From assembly GCF_900167905.1 (NCBI RefSeq), contig NZ_FUYZ01000005.1:180072-244071 (forward strand): 64,000 bases of DNA, given 5' to 3'. How positions within the stretch are numbered: the first letter of the stretch is position 1; each line of letters begins with the position of its first letter. The notes below the pieces were generated by a model. That model searched no databases. It was not told the DNA's origin and saw nothing but the letters and a program-made list of their open reading frames with translations. This DNA is from Soonwooa buanensis. Lineage in GTDB: Bacteria; Bacteroidota; Bacteroidia; Flavobacteriales; Weeksellaceae. Below, in pieces: positions 30,024 to 37,792 of this stretch. A program made the translations under genes and the position numbers.

Positions 30024-31154
30024 ATGAAAAAAATTCAAATGGTTGACCTTCAAAGTCAATACTATAAAATAAAAAATGAAGTGGATAACGCTGTAATCAA
30101 TGTGATGAATTCGGCAGCGTTTATTAATGGACCAGAAGTTAAATTTTTCCAATCAGATTTAGAAAATTATTTAGATGTTAAGCATGTTATCCCGTGTGCA
30201 AATGGGACAGATGCTTTGCAAATTGCGCTTATGGCGCTGGATCTGAAAGAAGGAGATGAAGTTATCACTGCAGATTTTACATTTGCTGCAACAGTTGAAG
30301 TTATTCATTTATTAAAATTAAAATCTGTTCTAGTAGATGTTAATTACGATACATTTACCATCGATCCAGAACAAATTAGAAAAGCAATCACTCCAAAAAC
30401 TAAAGCGATTATTCCTGTGCATTTGTTTGGACAATGTGCGAATATGGAAGAAATTCTAAAAATTGCTAAAGAACATAATCTTTACGTTATCGAAGATAAT
30501 GCCCAAGCTATTGGTGCAAATTACACATTCTCAGACGGTACGGTTAAAAAATCAGGAACTATGGGAACGATTGGTACGACGTCATTTTTCCCTTCTAAAA
30601 ATTTAGGTTGTTATGGTGACGGTGGAGCGATTTTTACTAATGATGATGATTTAGCGCACAGACTTCGTGGTATTGTTAACCACGGCATGTACGAAAGATA
30701 TTATCATGACGAAGTTGGTGTTAACTCTCGATTGGACAGCATCCAAGCGGTTGTATTAAGACAAAAACTTCCATTATTAAATAATTACAACGAAGCGCGT
30801 CAATGGGCGGCTAATTATTATAACGAAGCATTTGCGGATCATGCGGATATTTTAACACCAGTTACAGCTGATGATACTAACCATGTTTTCCACCAATATA
30901 CTTTAAGAATCATGAACGGAAAACGTAACGAACTTCAAAAATTCTTGTCTGAAAAGGATATTCCTGCGATGATCTATTATCCAGTTGCACTTAGAAAACA
31001 AAAAGCTTATTACCAAGAAAGTAACGATGCAGATTTTGTAAATACAGATAAACTTTTGAATGAAGTTATTTCTCTACCGATGCATACAGAGCTGGACGAA
31101 GAGCAACTGAAATATATTACAGACGCCGTTTTGGAATTTATGTCTGCGGAATAA
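30024..31154 (+). CDS. DegT/DnrJ/EryC1/StrS family sugar aminotransferase
   Basis: This PLP enzyme aminates a keto-sugar nucleotide, as in synthesis of amino sugars for LPS or capsule. Its 376 residues are typical. The PLP lysine is Lys192 in FFPSKNLGCYGDGG, the cofactor-pyridine Asp is 158 in VIEDNAQA, and the phosphate-binding NGTDAL lies at 60-65. It is cytosolic. galE follows 29 bp later on the same strand, so the pair probably serves nucleotide-sugar supply. Its exact substrate is not visible; there is no surrounding glycosyltransferase cluster. Confidence 0.92.
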   Translation: MKKIQMVDLQSQYYKIKNEVDNAVINVMNSAAFINGPEVKFFQSDLENYLDVKHVIPCANGTDALQIALMALDLKEGDEVITADFTFAATVEVIHLLKLKSVLVDVNYDTFTIDPEQIRKAITPKTKAIIPVHLFGQCANMEEILKIAKEHNLYVIEDNAQAIGANYTFSDGTVKKSGTMGTIGTTSFFPSKNLGCYGDGGAIFTNDDDLAHRLRGIVNHGMYERYYHDEVGVNSRLDSIQAVVLRQKLPLLNNYNEARQWAANYYNEAFADHADILTPVTADDTNHVFHQYTLRIMNGKRNELQKFLSEKDIPAMIYYPVALRKQKAYYQESNDADFVNTDKLLNEVISLPMHTELDEEQLKYITDAVLEFMSAE

Positions 31155-31183
31155 TTTCGAACTAAATAAAACACAAAAAATTA

Positions 31184-32197
31184 ATGGCAATACTAGTAAC
31201 CGGAGGATTAGGTTATATTGGTTCGCATACGGTTGTAGAACTTCTTAACAATGATTTTGAAGTGGTAATTGTTGACGACTTATCTAATTCTGAAAAATTT
31301 ATTTTAAATAATATTGAAGAAGTTTCGGGTAAGAAACCGATTTTTTATCCATTTGATTTAAGACGAAAAGAATTATTATCTCAAGTTTTTGAAGCGCATA
31401 ATATTGAAGGTTGTATTAATTTTGCAGCTTTTAAAGCGGTGGGCGAAAGTCAAGAAAAACCTTTGGAATATTATGAAAACAATTTGTTTTCGTTGATTAA
31501 TATTTTACAAGAGTTTAAAACTAGAAATGTATCTAATTTTATTTTTAGTTCTTCTTGTACAGTTTATGGTCAAGCGGATCAAATGCCGATTGACGAAAAT
31601 ACGCCGCTCAAAATGCCAGAAAGCGTTTACGGAAAGACTAAACAAATGGGCGAGGAGATTCTAAAAGATTTTGCTTTAGCGAATCAAAAGAAAATCACTT
31701 TGCTAAGATATTTTAATCCAATTGGAGCGCATCCATCAGCTAAATTGGGTGAATTACCAATCGGAGTTCCAAATAACTTGGTGCCTTATGTAATGCAAAC
31801 TGCCGCGAAAATTCGTGAGAAGTTAAGCATTTGGGGAGATGATTATCCAACAGAAGATGGTACAGCAGTGCGTGATTATATTTATGTTGTAGATTTGGCG
31901 AAAGCTCACGTTGCTGCACTTAAAAAACTAATCGATTCTAAAGAAGAAACAGTTATAGATATTTATAATTTAGGAACTGGAAAAGGATCATCGGTTTTGG
32001 AAGTTGTTAAAGCTTTTGAATCGGCGAATAATGTTGATGTTCCGTATCAGATTTGTGATCGTCGCGCCGGCGATATTACAATTGCTTATGCTAACGCTGA
32101 CAAAGCTGAAAAAGAACTAAATTGGAAAGCTGACACTTCACTAGAAGAAGCGCTGAGAACAACTTGGCAATGGCAAAAATATTTAGAAACAAGATAA
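31184..32197 (+). CDS. galE: UDP-glucose 4-epimerase
   Basis: This short-chain dehydrogenase-fold enzyme interconverts UDP-glucose and UDP-galactose, and in many bacteria the N-acetylated forms too. Its 337 residues match GalE. GGLGYIGSHT (NAD binding) is at 7-16, the catalytic Tyr149/Lys153 lie in SVYGKTKQ, and RYFNPIGAHPSA and RDYIYVVDLA are typical. It lies directly after the aminotransferase gene and ends at a strong terminator. A link to the GH109/kinase salvage operon (UDP-GalNAc to UDP-GlcNAc) is attractive but only inferred. Confidence 0.95.
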   Translation: MAILVTGGLGYIGSHTVVELLNNDFEVVIVDDLSNSEKFILNNIEEVSGKKPIFYPFDLRRKELLSQVFEAHNIEGCINFAAFKAVGESQEKPLEYYENNLFSLINILQEFKTRNVSNFIFSSSCTVYGQADQMPIDENTPLKMPESVYGKTKQMGEEILKDFALANQKKITLLRYFNPIGAHPSAKLGELPIGVPNNLVPYVMQTAAKIREKLSIWGDDYPTEDGTAVRDYIYVVDLAKAHVAALKKLIDSKEETVIDIYNLGTGKGSSVLEVVKAFESANNVDVPYQICDRRAGDITIAYANADKAEKELNWKADTSLEEALRTTWQWQKYLETR

Positions 32198-32200
32198 AAC

Positions 32201-32230
32201 AAAAAGCGATTCCTACGAATCGCTTTTTTT
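32201..32230. terminator. Bidirectional terminator after galE
   Basis: Perfect 12-bp stem AAAAAGCGATTC/GAATCGCTTTTT with a 4-nt loop between convergent galE and the PNGase F-like gene. Confidence 0.88.
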
Positions 32231-32259
32231 ATTGAGTTTTAATTTTTATTGAGCTAAAA

Positions 32260-33906
32260 TTAATTTTTAATTATCTTTTGGTTGGATGTTTCACCATTTT
32301 CAAAAAGGATATTCAAGTTATAGACGCCCTTATTCAATTTAGAAATATCAATTTTGTTCGATTGGTAATTATTTAGTTTTTTACCATCAATACTATATAA
32401 TTCGATGTTTTTAATTTTATCGTTTGATTGGATATTAACTTCTTTTTGACTAGGATTTGGATAGATGCTTACATCTTTTTTAGAAGTTTCGCTCGTTCCT
32501 AATACAATAGTTTGTGATAAAACTGGACCAATCCACAGACTTTCTTTGTTAATATCTGTACATTTTGATTTGATGTAATTTTCATAAGTCCAATATACCG
32601 TTAAATTATTCACGCTTAGATTACTTTGGTCTGTGTCAACATAAGTTTCCAAACTTGTAGAATATCCGCCTCGGCGTCCATACAAAACTTGCGATTGTAC
32701 AGCAGTTGGATTTGGTGTCCAGCTTAGATCATAGCTTTGATTAACCTGATTACTTAGCTTAAAATTAGTCGGACCATTACAAATAACCTCACCGTTACTA
32801 GCATTTTGAAGATACATCGAAATAGGGAAGTAGCCTTCATTATTGGCGAAAACAGCATCAGGAACTTTTAGTTTGATCGTATGTTGTCCCGCAGCTAGAT
32901 TTCCAAGTTTTATCTCTCGATTTGGAATGGCATCTCCAGGACACCAGTTGCTGAAAGATAGCCAGTTGCGTAATGTTTTTTCGGTCGAACCGTAGATGCC
33001 GTTGCCTTGTGTATTTACAACACGGAAGGGTTCGCAAGACTTGCCACCAGGTTTGTATTGATGCACAAGATTATCATCGAGATAGACATAATGCTCACGT
33101 CTTACATATTCTTCGCCATTGGTATTGGCACCGTGATTGGACGAAATTAAATGTAAAACTGCATTGTCAACAGGAGTATTTAATGTGAAATTTACGGTTC
33201 TTGTTGTAGTGCCAGGTTCTTCTGTTGAATTGTATTTATTAAGATTTGAACGATAAAGTAAAGGCATGAAAAAATTAGAATTGGTCGGCGCAGAACCAGT
33301 AGAGACGAATCTTAAATTCCCTCTAAAAACATCTGTTCTATCTGCACAACCAGCAACTTGTGTGTTAGCTGCAGCAGAATAACCATCTGCACGGAATTCA
33401 ATCCAAATGTCATAATTCTGAGTTATCGAGGTATCGTGTAAAAGATTCGCAAGATTATCAGTTTTAAATTGATAAGGCACCGTGGTTGGCGTTTTATTCT
33501 TGTTCATAAATGGCGTGATAAAACGACCAAGCTCGATACGTTTAACATCCGTTTGCTCCCAAGTATAAGTCGTCAAACCTTTCGGAACTAAAGCTATATT
33601 AATACCAGCTAGACGATCATAATTATCACATGCCGCGATAAGATCAACCTCGACAGAAACGCTGCTGCCAATACTTTCGATTTCTTCGGGCGTTAATTTT
33701 CTAGAAATTATATCACGCTCATAACCGTGAAGTCGGATGGCACCTGTCGGAATTTGTGAGTAAGCTTCAGGCGGAAGACTTTGTCCTTCACCCAAATAAT
33801 GGTACATGCTGTAGAACGGAACATCATTAAAAACTGTCACATTTTGAGCGTTTAACGATAGTCCAAGACTTAGCACAGCGATGCCAGTTAGTAGTTTTTT
33901 CTTCAT
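32260..33906 (-). CDS. Secreted PNGase F-like peptide:N-glycosidase with T9SS sorting domain
   Basis: This 548-residue exported protein resembles peptide-N4-(N-acetyl-beta-glucosaminyl)asparagine amidase F of Elizabethkingia, which releases intact N-glycans from glycoproteins. After a signal peptide (to about SLNA), conserved blocks appear in the right order: CDNYDR (Asp97), GRFITPF, IWIEFRA (Glu170), NGEEYVRREH (Glu266) and WCPGDAIPNR. From memory, Asp97, Glu170 and Glu266 correspond to PNGase F Asp60, Glu118 and Glu206, so the active site looks intact. A ~120-residue extension including a type III-like module precedes the C-terminal T9SS sorting domain (SIYPNPSQKEVNI to NQKIIKN), which classical PNGase F lacks. 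It is probably monocistronic. Confidence 0.88.
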   Translation of the reverse strand: MKKKLLTGIAVLSLGLSLNAQNVTVFNDVPFYSMYHYLGEGQSLPPEAYSQIPTGAIRLHGYERDIISRKLTPEEIESIGSSVSVEVDLIAACDNYDRLAGINIALVPKGLTTYTWEQTDVKRIELGRFITPFMNKNKTPTTVPYQFKTDNLANLLHDTSITQNYDIWIEFRADGYSAAANTQVAGCADRTDVFRGNLRFVSTGSAPTNSNFFMPLLYRSNLNKYNSTEEPGTTTRTVNFTLNTPVDNAVLHLISSNHGANTNGEEYVRREHYVYLDDNLVHQYKPGGKSCEPFRVVNTQGNGIYGSTEKTLRNWLSFSNWCPGDAIPNREIKLGNLAAGQHTIKLKVPDAVFANNEGYFPISMYLQNASNGEVICNGPTNFKLSNQVNQSYDLSWTPNPTAVQSQVLYGRRGGYSTSLETYVDTDQSNLSVNNLTVYWTYENYIKSKCTDINKESLWIGPVLSQTIVLGTSETSKKDVSIYPNPSQKEVNIQSNDKIKNIELYSIDGKKLNNYQSNKIDISKLNKGVYNLNILFENGETSNQKIIKN

Positions 33907-33987
33907 ATTAGATTTGGTTGTAAAATTGAATCTAAATATAAAAAAAATACCAACGTATTTAATTTTAATTACGAAAAATAAAAAGAA

Positions 33988-34506
33988 TTAAGAAATTTCT
34001 AGATGATTTCGGTATTCATCCCAAATGATTTTGAACCACTCCGTATAACGCTCGGGGAATTCTTCAATTTCGCGTTTTAGCTCGTTGATGGAGATGTATT
34101 TTATGTCCGCCACTTCTTCAGGATTCAGTGTAAAATCACCGTTATATTCCCCTGTGAAAACATAGTCCAACTCATGCTCCCAAAGACCTTGCCCAACATC
34201 AGCTTTATACAAAAAATTAAAACGCTCTGTCAACTCTGCCGAAATTCCTAGTTCTTCTTGTAGACGGCGTTTTGCGGCATCTAGGTAAGATTCGTTTTCG
34301 CGCGGATGGCTGCAACATGCATTAGTCCATTGTAGCGGCGAATGGTATTTTCCGGCGGCACGTTGTTGCAATAGCATTTCACCTTTGTCATTAAACAAAA
34401 ACACCGAAAAAGCCCGATGTAGCAAAGCATTTTCATGCGCTTGCATCTTCTCCATCAATCCCAAAATCTCGTCCTGTGGATTTACTAAAACTACGCGTTC
34501 TTCCAT
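33988..34506 (-). CDS. idi: Isopentenyl-diphosphate delta-isomerase, type I
   Basis: This Nudix-fold enzyme interconverts isopentenyl and dimethylallyl diphosphate for isoprenoid synthesis. Its 172 residues match type I Idi. HRAFSVFLFNDKGEMLLQQR, WTNACCSHP (catalytic Cys) and the Nudix helix AAKRRLQEELGI are all present, with a C-terminal WFKIIWDEY. It is cytosolic. It is isolated from other isoprenoid genes; a GC-rich repeat element lies just upstream of its start. Confidence 0.96.
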   Translation of the reverse strand: MEERVVLVNPQDEILGLMEKMQAHENALLHRAFSVFLFNDKGEMLLQQRAAGKYHSPLQWTNACCSHPRENESYLDAAKRRLQEELGISAELTERFNFLYKADVGQGLWEHELDYVFTGEYNGDFTLNPEEVADIKYISINELKREIEEFPERYTEWFKIIWDEYRNHLEIS

Positions 34507-34543
34507 AACACAAAGCTAGTCAAAATTTTCAAAACATTTTTTA

Positions 34544-34648
34544 GGAGCTATTCCTGCTGTTCGCTGTATCTTGACGAGCTCGCTCGGACGGCTCCGCTGC
34601 GCTCCGCCGCCTCACTCGCCGCAAGGATGCCGCTTCCATCAGGGCTAG
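34544..34648. repeat. Dispersed GC-rich intergenic repeat, copy A
   Basis: This stretch of about 105 nt is strikingly GC-rich in an AT-rich genome. It shares an identical 32-nt core (34582-34613, from GCTCGGACGG to CCGCCGCCTC) and the right arm AAGGATGCCGCTTC with copy B near 46.3 kb, plus left-arm similarity (GCTATTC, TATCTT). The inner part can fold: CTTG-CGAG pairs with CTCG-CAAG. It lies upstream of idi. From memory, elements of this style are frequent between flavobacterial genes; no function is established that I know of. Confidence 0.8.
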
Positions 34649-34704
34649 AATATTCTGCGCATTAGAAAAATTAGAGTTTTTATTGAAGATTTATGATTTT
34701 AGAA

Positions 34705-34986
34705 TCACCAATTCCCAAGCTTGATATATACCAATTGAATAACAGATCGATACATTATACAATTCAACATTTTTAAAAAGCTAATAATTAGTGGAAATAC
34801 GATGATAATTAAGGTAACAATAAAAAATGCTTTCCAGTCGATATATAAAAACCATTGCGAAGCTTCTCGAGGTTTTGATTCAATGTAAAAACTGCCCGTT
34901 ATAAAAGTAGTAAACTGTAATAAAATTAAAATTAGGTTTGATAACAAATATTTATTGACGGCTGTTTTGTTTAAGGCAGTGTTCAA
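34705..34986 (-). CDS. Hypothetical two-helix membrane protein
   Basis: This 93-residue protein has two predicted membrane spans (about 14-32 and 50-72) separated by a short polar loop (YIESKPREASQW). I recognise no family. It is flanked on one side by the GC-rich repeat and on the other by a long perfect hairpin, in a low-density region. It could be a genuine orphan or a spurious frame; the two clean hydrophobic segments favour a real gene. Confidence 0.5.
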   Translation of the reverse strand: MNTALNKTAVNKYLLSNLILILLQFTTFITGSFYIESKPREASQWFLYIDWKAFFIVTLIIIVFPLIISFLKMLNCIMYRSVIQLVYIKLGNW

Positions 34987-35095
34987 AATTTTTGTGTTTA
35001 TAAGTTTTTTATTGTGACGTCATTTTTTTCAAGATTTTTTTTAAAAAATTTTAAAAAAAAGATTATAGCCTAAATAATTGAGGCGTGTTTTAGCA

Positions 35096-35128
35096 CGAAT
35101 CAGGGACGACGAAGTCGTCCCTGATTCG
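35096..35128. repeat. Perfect 15-bp hairpin of unknown role
   Basis: CGAATCAGGGACGAC and its exact complement enclose a GAA loop. A smaller hairpin (CGTG/CACG) adjoins it on the left. There is no clear T tract on the minus strand, where it follows the amidase gene, and only GGGTTTATTTT on the plus strand, where no gene precedes it. It may be an atypical terminator or a REP-like element. Confidence 0.6.
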
Positions 35129-35194
35129 GGTTTATTTTATTTAAAAATAACAAACTTTCGAAACTTTCGAAACGAAACGTCATCTTTTAAAAAC

Positions 35195-36211
35195 TTATTT
35201 AGAAGGATATTTTTGCATTAAAGCTTGTAAGATAGCCCAAGTCTCCATGTCTAAGATTCCGTCTGATTTTTCAGGTCGAAAATGATACTGAAAGGCTTCT
35301 ATTGTTTGCTTCGTTTGCTTATCCCAAGCAGTTGTATTGTCAAGTTTGTATCCGAATTTATTTAACGCTGTTTGGATTTTATAAATAAATTGCGGTGTAT
35401 TATATTGTGCTAAAAAATCTTCTTGTGTCGTTGTTGCTAAAAATGTAGCTTTTGTCGCATCATCATACCACATACCAACTTGGTATTCATCATACAACTT
35501 TTTCCAAGGGAACATTGGACCTGGATCTTGTTTTCTAGTTGGGGCAATGTCGGAGTGCGCAAGGATGTTAGTAGGAGGGATGTTGTAACGTGTTGCAATG
35601 TCTTTAACAAGGCTAGCTACTTTTTTTACTTGCTCTTCCGGAAAACCAGGGAAACTTTTTGTTCCTGTTGCGTCTGCTGCCCAACCGCCATTTACGATTT
35701 CAATACCAATTGAGATGTCGTTCAGATTTTGGTCATTTCTCCAATTGCTAACACCAGCGTGATAAGCACGTTTATTTTCATCAACCAAAAGATAGATCTC
35801 GTTATCATCGTAAGAGTTTACAAGATAATGTGCACTTACAGATTGTTGCGTCAGTACAGATACAGACTTATCATTGTCCAAAGCAGTATAGTGTAAAATG
35901 ACATAGCGTTGACGAAAATTTTGTGCAACTGCAGGAAAGTATGTTTTCACAACTTTATAATTATTAGGCTTTGCAGCAACAATTGATCCGTAGCTAATCG
36001 TATTATCATTCTTGGTAATGTCCGCAATGTTTACTTTGAAGAAGTCGGCTTCTTCTTGTTTAACAGGTGGCTTTACAACTGGAGTAGTTGGACTTGTTGG
36101 TTGAATTTTGGCAACAGGCTTTGGCGTCGCTGCAACTTTTTTAGAATTATTTTGAGAACCACAAGAAACTAAAGTGATTCCTAATCCTATGACATATAAT
36201 GAATTACGCAT
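35195..36211 (-). CDS. Lipoprotein N-acetylmuramoyl-L-alanine amidase with peptidoglycan-binding domain
   Basis: This 338-residue protein has a lipobox (LVSCG, Cys at 17) and a Pro/Thr/Lys-rich linker (about 28-52). An Amidase_2 domain follows: ILHYTA with the first zinc His, and AHSDIAPTRKQDPGP with the second His. The last ~75 residues (FIYKIQTALNKFGYKL to AFQYHF) form a PG_binding_1 domain. It should cut the lactyl-Ala bond of peptidoglycan at the outer membrane's periplasmic face, as in AmiD-type recycling amidases. It diverges from the tRNA cluster. Confidence 0.92.
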   Translation of the reverse strand: MRNSLYVIGLGITLVSCGSQNNSKKVAATPKPVAKIQPTSPTTPVVKPPVKQEEADFFKVNIADITKNDNTISYGSIVAAKPNNYKVVKTYFPAVAQNFRQRYVILHYTALDNDKSVSVLTQQSVSAHYLVNSYDDNEIYLLVDENKRAYHAGVSNWRNDQNLNDISIGIEIVNGGWAADATGTKSFPGFPEEQVKKVASLVKDIATRYNIPPTNILAHSDIAPTRKQDPGPMFPWKKLYDEYQVGMWYDDATKATFLATTTQEDFLAQYNTPQFIYKIQTALNKFGYKLDNTTAWDKQTKQTIEAFQYHFRPEKSDGILDMETWAILQALMQKYPSK

Positions 36212-36271
36212 ACATGGGGCTTTTATTGTGTTTTACTGTGTCAAAAATATGAAAAAAAATTACAAAAATAA

Positions 36272-36303
36272 TTTGGTACATATTAAAAAGTGTTCTATAT
36301 TTG
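36272..36303 (+). promoter_or_regulatory. Flavobacterial promoter of the tRNA cluster
   Basis: TTTG at 36272-36275, a 20-nt spacer, then TATATTTG at 36296-36303. This matches the Bacteroidota housekeeping promoter (-33 TTTG, -7 TAnnTTTG) and sits 48 nt ahead of the first tRNA. It is the clearest promoter in the window. Confidence 0.8.
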
Positions 36304-36350
36304 CACTCGCAATTCAGCAGTTAAACGATCATTAAAATTAAATAAAAGTA

Positions 36351-36435
36351 GGAGGGTTGCCGGAGTGGTTAACGGAGCAGTTTGCTAAACTGTCGACCCG
36401 AAAGGGTCGCGTGGGTTCGAATCCCACACCCTCCG
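36351..36435 (+). tRNA. tRNA-Ser (GCU anticodon)
   Basis: The acceptor stem GGAGGGT pairs with ACCCTCC, with G as discriminator. There is a long variable arm (GACCC/GGGTC) and the TΨC arm GTGGGTTCGAATCCCAC. The anticodon GCT reads AGC/AGU. CCA is not encoded. It is the first gene of a four-tRNA transcript. Confidence 0.95.
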
Positions 36436-36451
36436 CACTTATATTATATTT

Positions 36452-36526
36452 CGGGGCGTAGCGTAGTCCGGTCATCGCGCCTGGTTTGGGACCAGGAGGT
36501 CGCAGGTTCGAATCCTGCCGCCCCGA
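36452..36526 (+). tRNA. tRNA-Pro (UGG anticodon), copy 1
   Basis: The acceptor stem CGGGGCG pairs with CGCCCCG, discriminator A. The anticodon loop is TTTGGGA with TGG, and the TΨC loop is TTCGAAT. It is identical over its length to the second tRNA-Pro. Confidence 0.96.
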
Positions 36527-36558
36527 CTTTTTAAAAATAATGAGAGTAATCTCTGGAA

Positions 36559-36632
36559 GGGTGCGTAGCTCAGCTGGATAGAGCATCTGCCTTCTAAGCA
36601 GACGGTCACAGGTTCGAATCCTGTCGCGCTCA
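36559..36632 (+). tRNA. tRNA-Arg (UCU anticodon)
   Basis: The acceptor GGGTGCG pairs with CGCGCTC using two G-U pairs. The anticodon arm CTGCC-TTCTAAG-CAG contains TCT, reading AGA/AGG. It is followed closely by a terminator. Confidence 0.94.
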
Positions 36633-36634
36633 CA

Positions 36635-36665
36635 AAAAACTCACAACTTGTTTGTGAGTTTTTTT
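36635..36665 (+). terminator. Terminator inside the tRNA cluster
   Basis: Stem ACTCACAA/TTGTGAGT in A/T flanks with a T run lies directly after tRNA-Arg, before the second tRNA-Pro. The last tRNA may need read-through or its own promoter. Confidence 0.82.
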
Positions 36666-36684
36666 ATTAAAGTTTCGTTGACCT

Positions 36685-36759
36685 CGGGGCGTAGCGTAGT
36701 CCGGTCATCGCGCCTGGTTTGGGACCAGGAGGTCGCAGGTTCGAATCCTGCCGCCCCGA
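36685..36759 (+). tRNA. tRNA-Pro (UGG anticodon), copy 2
   Basis: All 75 nt are identical to copy 1 (acceptor CGGGGCG/CGCCCCG, anticodon TGG). The similarity stops at the gene edges, apart from a TT/CT dinucleotide, which points to gene conversion or a recent duplication of the gene alone. Confidence 0.96.
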
Positions 36760-36762
36760 CGG

Positions 36763-36797
36763 AAAAGCCACTTCAATTTTGAAGTGGCTTTTTTTAT
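36763..36797. terminator. Bidirectional terminator between tRNA cluster and cydB
   Basis: Perfect 14-bp stem AAAAGCCACTTCAA/TTGAAGTGGCTTTT with a 2-nt loop, then a T run on the plus strand. It overlaps the cydB stop. Confidence 0.85.
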
Positions 36798-37792
36798 TTC
36801 CGTCTCATCGCGTAAATCAAATAAAACAAAAACGGAAGGATAAAAAGGGAACCAATTAAAAGCGCCCAAGCCAATGCATTAATGGTTGCTTCTGGTGCGG
36901 CGTGTTCTATCAAAGAATAATGATTTCCGTTTCCTAATAAAACAATATCTGGATAATGCTGATAAGTCGCTGCTACTAAGATTAAAACCACTTGTAATCC
37001 TGCAAATAATCGGATTGGAAGGAGTTTTCGGATTTTCATGCAATAGAAAATTAAACCTAACAAAATCGTTGCAACAACAACGGCTGCAATTCCTAAAGGT
37101 TTCGAAAATATCCACTGAAATAATGGGATCCCTGAATAATAAGCGGCACCAAAGACCATTGCGCCTGTCAAGACTACAAGAAGCATTGCTTTTTTAGATT
37201 TTCCGATCATCATCGTTACTTCGTCATCACTTCGGCTTTCTCGGATAGAAAGAATACACGCCAAATACGAACAAATTGCAATCGTGAAAAGTCCCACCGC
37301 GACTCCAAAAAGATTGAGCCAACTAAAAATATAGAGATCCAAAAAGTTAGTTGCATCAGGATTTATTGATGATGAAACGGTTGCTGCTGCAATAATGCCT
37401 AAAAAGAAAGGCGTCAACAAACTTGCTGCATAAAATATTCTCGAGTACAAAACCTGCCATTGATCTTCGACTGCATCGTAATTTCTAAATGTAAAAGCCG
37501 TTCCACGTGCGATAATTCCCACTAACATCAACACCAAAGGAATATGAAGATAAGTTGAAATTCCGGCATAAATCTGCGGAAAACCTACAAATAAAACCAC
37601 AATTGCGATAATCAACCACATGTGATTGGCTTCCCAAACTGGCGCAATCGCATCGTGCATAATGTCGTGAACTTTCTTTTTCGTGTTTTTTCCAGCGAAA
37701 AGTTCGACAATTCCGCCACCGAAATCAGCGCCACCAAAGACAACATACAAGCAAACGGAAAGCCATAGAAAGGCGATAACTACGTAGATCAT
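36794..37792 (-). CDS. cydB: Cytochrome bd oxidase subunit II
   Basis: CydB is the non-heme partner of CydA in the high-affinity quinol oxidase of the inner membrane. It has 332 residues and about eight hydrophobic segments. The N-terminus contains GGADFGGGIVELF, and APVWEANHMWLI follows near residue 50, both classic for this subunit. It overlaps cydA by 4 bp (ATGA), so the two subunits are translationally coupled. I saw no small cydX-like frame downstream before the terminator. Confidence 0.96.
   Translation of the reverse strand: MIYVVIAFLWLSVCLYVVFGGADFGGGIVELFAGKNTKKKVHDIMHDAIAPVWEANHMWLIIAIVVLFVGFPQIYAGISTYLHIPLVLMLVGIIARGTAFTFRNYDAVEDQWQVLYSRIFYAASLLTPFFLGIIAAATVSSSINPDATNFLDLYIFSWLNLFGVAVGLFTIAICSYLACILSIRESRSDDEVTMMIGKSKKAMLLVVLTGAMVFGAAYYSGIPLFQWIFSKPLGIAAVVVATILLGLIFYCMKIRKLLPIRLFAGLQVVLILVAATYQHYPDIVLLGNGNHYSLIEHAAPEATINALAWALLIGSLFILPFLFYLIYAMRRK

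Noticed and set aside
34544..34648. Insertion sequence or transposon end at the GC-rich element
   Set aside because: No transposase frame, no terminal inverted repeats and no flanking target duplication are visible.
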